44,451 nucleotides of DNA, taken from positions 1 through 44,451 of the forward strand of contig PMBV01000083.1 in the NCBI GenBank assembly GCA_003153055.1, given 5' to 3'. A model generated the notes under the pieces. The model was not told where the DNA came from and did no database searches. It worked only from the letters and a program-made list of their open reading frames with translations. Shown here piece after piece: positions 40,701 through 44,451 of the stretch (within the stretch, counting starts at the first letter, position 1; every line of letters begins with the position of its first letter). The stretch is from Myxococcales bacterium (lineage in GTDB: Bacteria; Myxococcota; Myxococcia; Myxococcales; Myxococcaceae). The position numbers were made by a program, and so were the translations under genes.

Positions 40701-40769
40701 CAGTGACGCCATGGCGCCGAGGGCCAGCACCCACTTCCACCGGACGGCTCCGCGGATTCTTCGAGGCAT
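37710..40769 (-). CDS. alpha-2-macroglobulin family protein, N-terminal (MG-domain) half
   Basis: 1019-aa membrane-anchored protein. Transmembrane anchor at residues 13-30 (WVLALGAMASLALVVSTQ). The MG2 signature ITDRPLYEPGNTVKFRALAL sits at 165-184; further MG beta-sandwiches follow (PFYRPNERPTLKGKVKYASG). Between ~470 and 650 lies an insertion with two similar units, each with paired cysteines (C496/C531 and C591/C635), the first reading VQVGLVVHASGAVG then LGACVGRVLKELQL, like TonB/AgmX-type C-terminal domains. The bait-region MG domains continue to the end. The start ATG at 40769 has GGGGGAA upstream; the frame runs on to 41006 but overlaps another gene. It is coupled to the C-terminal half by ATGA. 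Together the two chains equal one ordinary A2M. Periplasmic defence against proteases is the family role. Confidence 0.86.
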   Translation of the reverse strand: MPRRIRGAVRWKWVLALGAMASLALVVSTQVCLSAGLRYGLWVRACPDGEFRQVIHLDAARLTRGAPGTITLWAEALSTDATGVHASTPISRFEPSVALVSATGETALTPKEGWHRSGDRASSEIELPKVNDGEYTLRARVASSVDTSTLELPLPLFTPARVHVITDRPLYEPGNTVKFRALALKAADLSPLEERPGVWRVTDPQGEVLLEEKAPSGPWGVVAGSFPIDLGAASGEWAVSWSSGATTEARHFTVKPFTLPRFRVEAAPVKPFYRPNERPTLKGKVKYASGAPVVGAKLELTWSTQGAWPPPTSWVEGSALPKAATTGPGGAFTVELPAVPDDLRGTATLSASIAAVDTANDRVEGSASILLSEDAISVSTVTELADGMVQGFNNRLYLRAMTADGRVLDGVTLDVKRLWEPSDPGTEAPVDEDGVASLQLDPGPPVNVVIPALPFRPPPASPRVTRESLDQRLNEAEVSLADRMVFDRLQAHLEACARYASGTDTVQVGLVVHASGAVGPMAVPSGKLGACVGRVLKELQLEAGQERLFDARWTFDDSDLPRFSVSLEGVPNVPAELEGVLTEALLEARDCLPATVRSGALPRLLLWRLDPTSRAVEVSWVHGKGDAFAETAVACVTSRVTALHLPKPDEGESSERATSVGAAHVSVEAPEKYEAERPQETVMVGYELLVTAKKGKTVIGSTRLRMAPGTVPAVRLRASQQLVDPGSTATVELLRGPDFTQELPEKLWLRHAYQSVEAKVDQETRSAHFSVPVDWEGWAAVEWNGASVFFFVRAKAPLDVQLAFEHAAYAPGQVAHLAVDTQVAGSPGPAAVGLLGVDESLAQLTTLPAPDELSKLRPQPAAGAPFGGIDAQALALGRVRGANAAAATLLRVSSLPPPPELEAAVAVNGQTTFDSNAVLVDRFYVVLGELANEVRRWETSAPPSEKMSPKTMASLWDAALDAVERRKESTRDAWGRRLRLHRLPADLLALTEPRALVINGTRLPEDVQNWAQWVAKEKP

Positions 40770-40842
40770 GCACGTTCCCCCAGGGCGCGAGGGCTCCATC
40801 GTACCTCGGACACTCGCGGGAGCCTCGAGGTTCCTGTCGGCG

Positions 40843-41166
40843 TCAACGGGGGTCGATGCGCGGCGGCGCGGCGGCTGGGCTCCGATTGAGCTGGGCGTTG
40901 GCCTTGGGCACGCACCGCTCCGAGATGGCGTTGCCCTCGCACATCTCGTCGGTGGAGCAGAGGTCTCGGCAGGGAATGCTCTCGCAGAACCCCGTGGTGG
41001 TGTCACAGCGGGTGCCGACCGGGCACGCCGCGTAGCAGCCGCCCGAGGCCCGGCTGATGCCCGACGCCGTGCCGGCGATGGCCGTGTTCACCGCGGCGTT
41101 GACGATGGCGCCTGGAGCGGCGGCGCACCCGAGCTGCAACCCCAGCATGATGCATAGGCGCCGCAT
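40843..41166 (-). CDS. small cysteine-rich lipoprotein
   Basis: 107 aa. Signal peptide MRRLCIMLGLQLGC with lipidated Cys14. A hydrophobic Ala/Gly-rich stretch (PGAIVNAAVNTAIAGTASGI) is followed by eight cysteines in a knottin-like spacing (GGCYAACPVGTRCDTTTGFC, PCRDLCSTDEMC, RCVP). The DEMC/RC spacing is like the Cys-rich modules of the DUF4215 lipoprotein at 31529. It lies 73 bp upstream of the A2M operon, same strand, so probably the first gene of that unit; divergent from yccF. Function unknown; perhaps a structural surface protein. Confidence 0.75.
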   Translation of the reverse strand: MRRLCIMLGLQLGCAAAPGAIVNAAVNTAIAGTASGISRASGGCYAACPVGTRCDTTTGFCESIPCRDLCSTDEMCEGNAISERCVPKANAQLNRSPAAAPPRIDPR

Positions 41167-41232
41167 GCCTCGAGTCTACTCCGAAGCCCTCGTGCTGCAA
41201 TCGACTTGGCGGCCTGGCGTAATGCGCTTGCC

Positions 41233-41607
41233 ATGCGCTTCGTCTTGAACGTCCTGTGGGCCGTCTTCGGTGGTGGCTTCCTCCTCGCGCTGGAATACGT
41301 GCTGGCGGGGCTGTTGTGTTGCGTGACCATCGTCGGGATTCCCTTTGGAGCGCAGTGCTTCAAGCTGGCCGGGCTCGCGTTGTTCCCCTTCGGCAAGGAG
41401 TACACCCAGGGCTCTCGGGGCCTCACCAGCGGGTTGTTCAATCTGCTCTGGCTCGTCTTCGCGGGGATCTGGATCTGCCTGAGCCACTTGGCGCTCGCCC
41501 TGTCGCTGGCCGTGACGATCATCGGCATTCCCTTCGCCGTTCAGCACGTGAAGCTGGCGATGGTGGCCCTGCTGCCGTTCGGCGTTCAGCTCCGCGAGCA
41601 GCACTGA
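41233..41607 (+). CDS. yccF: YccF family inner membrane protein (DUF307)
   Basis: 124-aa integral membrane protein. It has two copies of the DUF307 hallmark: CVTIVGIPFGAQCFKLAGLA followed by LFPFGKE, and LAVTIIGIPFAVQHVKLAMV followed by ALLPFG, each preceded by a hydrophobic helix. Length and order match E. coli YccF (148 aa) with a shorter tail. ATG at 41233 is chosen over the one at 41206 because it starts at the conserved MRFVLN and the extra nine residues are unlike the family. Function is unknown in the literature I know. It is monocistronic and divergent from the Cys-rich lipoprotein, with only 66 bp between start codons. Confidence 0.88.
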   Translation: MRFVLNVLWAVFGGGFLLALEYVLAGLLCCVTIVGIPFGAQCFKLAGLALFPFGKEYTQGSRGLTSGLFNLLWLVFAGIWICLSHLALALSLAVTIIGIPFAVQHVKLAMVALLPFGVQLREQH

Positions 41608-41660
41608 CCCACGGGCTCCTCGCCCGCCGTCCTCAGGCCTAGCGAGTGGGTCCGCGTAGA

Positions 41661-41710
41661 TGGCGTCCATGTTGACGCCACTGCCGGCGGCGCACTACAC
41701 CTGCACTACA
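41661..41710 (+). promoter_or_regulatory. promoter and operator-like repeats of the toxin-antitoxin operon
   Basis: A perfect inverted repeat TGGCGTC-N6-GACGCCA spans 41661-41680 and overlaps a good -35 box, TTGACG (41672-41677). A weak -10 (TACACC, 41696-41701) follows at 18 bp. Two direct repeats GCACTACA (41692-41699 and 41703-41710), 11 bp apart, run into the ATG. RHH antitoxins bind such repeats to autoregulate. The predicted transcript would start almost at the ATG and no ribosome site is visible, so it may be leaderless. Confidence 0.5.
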
Positions 41711-41961
41711 TGAAGACCGCGCTCCTTCCTGCGACCCGCGTGGATCCCACGCTCCGGCGCGCCATCGAGGCCGCCCTCGATGAGGGCGAGACGCTCTCAG
41801 CGTTCATCCAGAACGCGGTTCGTCGACATCTCCGCCTGAGGGAGTCCCAGCGCAGCTTCCTCCGCCGAGGCCTCGCCGCCGAACGCGCCGCCACCCGTGA
41901 CGATGACTGGCTCGAACCGGCCGAAGTTCTTGAGGCCCTCTTCCCGCGGGGAGGGAAGTGA
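41710..41961 (+). CDS. RHH (CopG/ParD-like) antitoxin
   Basis: 83 aa. The N-terminal half TRVDPTLRRAIEAALDEGET then LSAFIQNAVRRHLRLRE is a ribbon-helix-helix DNA-binding domain of the YlcI/CopG type. The C-terminal half (AAERAATRDDDWLEPAEVLE) is acidic and would wrap around the toxin. The stop overlaps the toxin start as GTGA. The operator-like repeats directly upstream fit autoregulation. No ribosome site is apparent before the ATG. Confidence 0.87.
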   Translation: MKTALLPATRVDPTLRRAIEAALDEGETLSAFIQNAVRRHLRLRESQRSFLRRGLAAERAATRDDDWLEPAEVLEALFPRGGK

Positions 41962-42263
41962 AGCGATACCGCGTCCGCCTGACGAGAACCGCTCAGTCTG
42001 ACCTCATCCGTCTCTTCCGCTTCTTCGAGGACAACGACTCGGCTTCCCAGCGCCACCTTGCCCAGGTCCTCACCCTCGCTTTTCGGTCCCTCGGCCGCCT
42101 CCCATTCGCCTCGCGGATGGCCGGCGAGCAGACCGACCCAACGCTCCGTGAGCTCGTCATTCCCTTCGGAAGCAGAGGCTACGTCCTGCTCTTCCGCGTC
42201 AGCGACCGGAACACTGTTTCCATCCTTGCCGCGCGCCACCAGCGGGAGGAGGACTACCATTGA
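41958..42263 (+). CDS. ParE/RelE-superfamily toxin
   Basis: 101 aa, basic. It begins KRYRVRLTRTAQSDLIRLFR and contains SLGRLPFASRMAGEQTDPTL followed by RELVIPFGSRGYVLLFRV; the R-E-L-x-I-PFGSRGYV-L-F pattern is typical of the ParE branch (gyrase-poisoning) of the RelE fold, rather than ribosome-dependent RelE. The start is GTG at 41958, inside the antitoxin stop (GTGA), giving coupled translation. It sits between yccF and a convergent gene; no phage or plasmid genes are adjacent. Confidence 0.88.
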   Translation: MKRYRVRLTRTAQSDLIRLFRFFEDNDSASQRHLAQVLTLAFRSLGRLPFASRMAGEQTDPTLRELVIPFGSRGYVLLFRVSDRNTVSILAARHQREEDYH

Positions 42264-42299
42264 CCTGAGGGTGGTGGACCGCGATCTCCACGCGCCCGT

Positions 42300-44360
42300 T
42301 CAAGGGTGCCCTTCGAATTGAATCTCGGCTGCGTTGCAGTAACCGTTGGGGGGGCCGAGGTACCTGACGTACCGAAAGGGCGTGGCGTTCGAAATCGCCT
42401 GGGTCCTGACGACGCCCTCGGCAGGCGCCGTGGTGATGGTGAAGAGGGTCACGACGCCACTGCTGAAGTCCGCGGTGTTCGAGGCCTGGAATTGCCCACC
42501 GACCATGCGCCCCGGGAACCCTGCCCGCGGTTGAAAGCCCACTTTCGTGATGGTGTACGGGGTGCTGAGGTCGAGGCCTCCCCAATCGCCCGTCCCGTTG
42601 GCCGCGTCGAAGAAGGTGATGGGCGCGTTGTCGAACAACTGGTCCTTCCATTGGCCGTTGGTGACGGCGCCGTTGCTGCCAATGACGGTGCCCGTCAAGC
42701 GCTCACTCACGGTGACGGACACGACGTTGCTGTTGGGCGTTTCGATGCCGTTGACCATCGCCGACACGGCGTAGTCGTAGGTCGCGCCAGGCGACACGCC
42801 GGTGTCGGTGAAGAGTGGCGTGACATCATTGGCGAGCGTCCCAACCTGAACGAAGTGACCGCTCGACGCAGGGGCGCGCTTGACGACGTAGGAGGACGCG
42901 GAGGCTGTCCCCCACCACCACAGCAGCACCGACCCACGTGAGCGTGAGTCTGCCTTCAACCCGCTGGGAGGCGGGACACGGTCAGTGGGCGGGATGGTGT
43001 GGGTCAGTGTCGTGAACCCGATTTGATCGAAGCCGCCACTGGTGTTGCCGTACGCCCCTCCACCGTTTTCAGGACGCCCCCCGGTCGCCCACGGCACGGT
43101 GTAGGGTGCCGCCAGGCCCTTTCGATTGACGTAGTGATTCACGATCAGGTCGACCCCCGGTCGATAGAGGGTGCCAACGGCAACGCCGGTCGAGGTTGCA
43201 TCGCAGCCTGCGTAATTGACCCATGGGACCGAAACGCCAGACATTGACTTGAATGTATATTCGCTCATGGCGAGGAGCGCGTTGTCGTTGAGGCTATAGA
43301 GGTCGTCGCCCTGATTCCACGCCACCTCGAGAAACTGCCCGAGGAGGATGGGGTCTGCCGATGCGTGGCCAGGGTCGCGCCCCATCTCTTGGTGCTGACC
43401 AAGGTAGCCCGGGTGCATGAACCAGATGGCGTGACGAGCCGCACCATTGCCGACGCCGTTCCTGTAGTAGTTGACGGCCTCTTCGTAGATATCTCGACGG
43501 TCACACACCACACCAATGGCCGCCGTCGCCGAGAGTGCGAAGAGATCCCAGTTCAGCCAGTAGTGCGAGTCGCAGGTTCCATTGTGCGCCTGAAGAAAAT
43601 GGTGAAGGCCATTGTTGATTGCTGGGTCGTTGTAGAATCGCTCAAGCAGAAAGGTCTGAAATCGAGCGAAACCACCCGACGCCACCCACGGCTGATAGTC
43701 GCGCAACAGCTCGGCGGCTGCTGCCCATTGAAAACCCTGCGCTCCCTGCATCAACATCACATTGGAGTCGCCGGTCAGATACCGCACGGTCGCCACGTAG
43801 CCGTCCATGTTCCGAACCGCGGCGTCCGCGAAGGCAGTGTCGCCTGACACCCAGAAGCGGAGCGCCGCCTGGTAGGCAGCGGCCGCATCGTTGGCCATGG
43901 TCATGTAGTCCTCGGCGTAGCCGTTGCTGGCACACCAGCCTCCCCGGCACGGTGTCGGGTGTGGGTGGGCAGTGTAGTTCGCCTGTGAGTGACTGTTGCT
44001 GGCGAGCACCGCGTAGGCGTCCGCCCATGGCTGTTCTCCGGCGTCCACCTTCGCGCGCATTCGCAACAAGTCCCCGCGGGTGCTCAGCACGCCTGGGTGG
44101 ACGAGACCGCCATCGGACAACCCACCTGCATCGGACAACCCGCCTGCATCGGACAGGTCGCCTGCATCGGACAGGTCGCCCGCATCGGACAGGTCGCCCG
44201 CATCGGACAGGTCGCCCGCATCGGACAGCCCGCCTGCATCAGACCGCTCGCCTGCATCAGACCGCTCGCCTGCATCAGACCGCTCGCCTGCATCAGACCG
44301 CTCGCCTGCATCAGACAGCTCGCCCGCATCAGACAGCCCGGCGTCGTCACCGTCGACCAA
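42300..44360 (-). CDS. alginate-lyase-like polysaccharide lyase with Fn3 and discoidin-type domains
   Basis: About 686 aa. Residues ~1-85 are a hexapeptide-repeat linker, (L/R)SDAG(D/E/G). Residues ~90-400 resemble the alginate lyase alpha/alpha-toroid (PF05426 type): WCASNGYAEDYMTMANDAAA, SHYWLNWDLFALSATAAIGV and the QEMGRDPGHA block. A fibronectin-type-III domain (PPSGLKADSRSRGSVLLWWW ...) and an F5/8-type C (discoidin) domain at the C-terminus (WKDQLFDNAPITFFD ... YVRYLGPPNGYCNAAEIQFEG) follow, giving carbohydrate binding. The TTG at 44360 is only the first usable start: in frame upstream there is a lipobox-like FLFGC (Cys at 44412-44414), but a TGA at 44436-44438 blocks a full signal peptide. 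The true N-terminus may be frameshifted. Confidence 0.8.
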   Translation of the reverse strand: MVDGDDAGLSDAGELSDAGERSDAGERSDAGERSDAGERSDAGGLSDAGDLSDAGDLSDAGDLSDAGDLSDAGGLSDAGGLSDGGLVHPGVLSTRGDLLRMRAKVDAGEQPWADAYAVLASNSHSQANYTAHPHPTPCRGGWCASNGYAEDYMTMANDAAAAYQAALRFWVSGDTAFADAAVRNMDGYVATVRYLTGDSNVMLMQGAQGFQWAAAAELLRDYQPWVASGGFARFQTFLLERFYNDPAINNGLHHFLQAHNGTCDSHYWLNWDLFALSATAAIGVVCDRRDIYEEAVNYYRNGVGNGAARHAIWFMHPGYLGQHQEMGRDPGHASADPILLGQFLEVAWNQGDDLYSLNDNALLAMSEYTFKSMSGVSVPWVNYAGCDATSTGVAVGTLYRPGVDLIVNHYVNRKGLAAPYTVPWATGGRPENGGGAYGNTSGGFDQIGFTTLTHTIPPTDRVPPPSGLKADSRSRGSVLLWWWGTASASSYVVKRAPASSGHFVQVGTLANDVTPLFTDTGVSPGATYDYAVSAMVNGIETPNSNVVSVTVSERLTGTVIGSNGAVTNGQWKDQLFDNAPITFFDAANGTGDWGGLDLSTPYTITKVGFQPRAGFPGRMVGGQFQASNTADFSSGVVTLFTITTAPAEGVVRTQAISNATPFRYVRYLGPPNGYCNAAEIQFEGHP
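44111..44342 (-). repeat. 13 tandem 18-bp repeats encoding SDAG hexapeptides
   Basis: Thirteen 18-bp units (plus strand CATCRGACN... type) give the protein repeats SDAG(D/E/G)(L/R). Two blocks, four RSDAGE and four LSDAGD units, are locally uniform, indicating stepwise expansion by slippage. Every unit is in phase, so copy number changes keep the frame. It serves as a flexible, acidic spacer behind the membrane anchor. Confidence 0.9.
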
Positions 44361-44451
44361 GCCGCCATCGGACGAACTGCGCCCCTCCGGGACCTCGCCT
44401 GCGACGCCTTGACAGCCAAACAGGAAGGTAACCGTTCACGGGCCTACGCGG

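Noticed and set aside
44111..44342. Regular short repeats as a possible CRISPR array
   Set aside because: Units are contiguous 18-bp in-frame coding repeats without spacers and no cas genes are nearby.

Overview
The window reads as chromosomal DNA of a GC-rich member of the Myxococcota (delta-proteobacterial type). Supporting signs are a Ser/Thr kinase with a C-terminal membrane anchor and PEGA-like tail, a DUF4215 cysteine-rich lipoprotein, many lipoproteins with Asp/Ala/Gly linkers, a GAF/PAS hybrid histidine kinase, and glycogen genes mixed with GH57 enzymes. No rRNA, tRNA or CRISPR array was seen. Assignment below phylum level is not possible from the sequence alone.

Layout. (1) 100-1383: a lone UGT-type glycosyltransferase. 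(2) 1922-11793, all minus strand and nearly gapless: LysM/peptidoglycan-binding protein -> pentapeptide-repeat protein -> 932-aa metallophosphoesterase -> four tandem paralogues with signal peptides (the last truncated) -> after a 117-bp gap, an ATGA-coupled pair of unknown small proteins. This is the most novel-looking part: its organisation suggests a secreted effector with an amplified periplasmic immunity family. (3) 12095-12566: an IS91-type transposase tail next to the amputated C-terminus of an FtsX/MacB permease. (4) 12586-19680: a glycogen operon in the order GH57 -> glgA -> GH57 -> glgB, followed by a lipoprotein. (5) 19873-23502: a membrane Ser/Thr kinase plus an AAA ATPase, divergent from the glycogen operon. 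(6) 23507-28391: a hybrid histidine kinase, an alpha/beta-hydrolase lipoprotein and a divergent Ig-like lipoprotein. (7) 28490-30865: an O-antigen-ligase/TPR fusion. (8) 30866-35334: gene remnants, including a 211-bp degenerate copy of the ligase 3' end, around a coupled HtrA-like protease/beta-propeller lipoprotein pair. (9) 35335-41166: a bacterial alpha-2-macroglobulin split into two ATGA-coupled, separately membrane-anchored genes, with a small Cys-rich lipoprotein upstream. (10) 41233-42263: yccF and a RHH/ParE toxin-antitoxin pair with visible operator-like repeats. (11) 42300-44360: an alginate-lyase-like protein with Fn3 and discoidin-type domains and a hexapeptide repeat linker.

How the parts work together. 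The glycogen block makes (GlgA), branches (GlgB) and remodels (two GH57 enzymes) alpha-glucan; the divergent kinase/AAA pair could regulate it, but that is inferred only from position. Much of the rest is cell envelope: peptidoglycan binding, surface polysaccharide polymerisation, protease inhibition or surveillance (A2M), an envelope protease, and polysaccharide cleavage. Tight spacing and ATGA/GTGA overlaps mark several translationally coupled units. All similarity statements are by eye; no database search was run.
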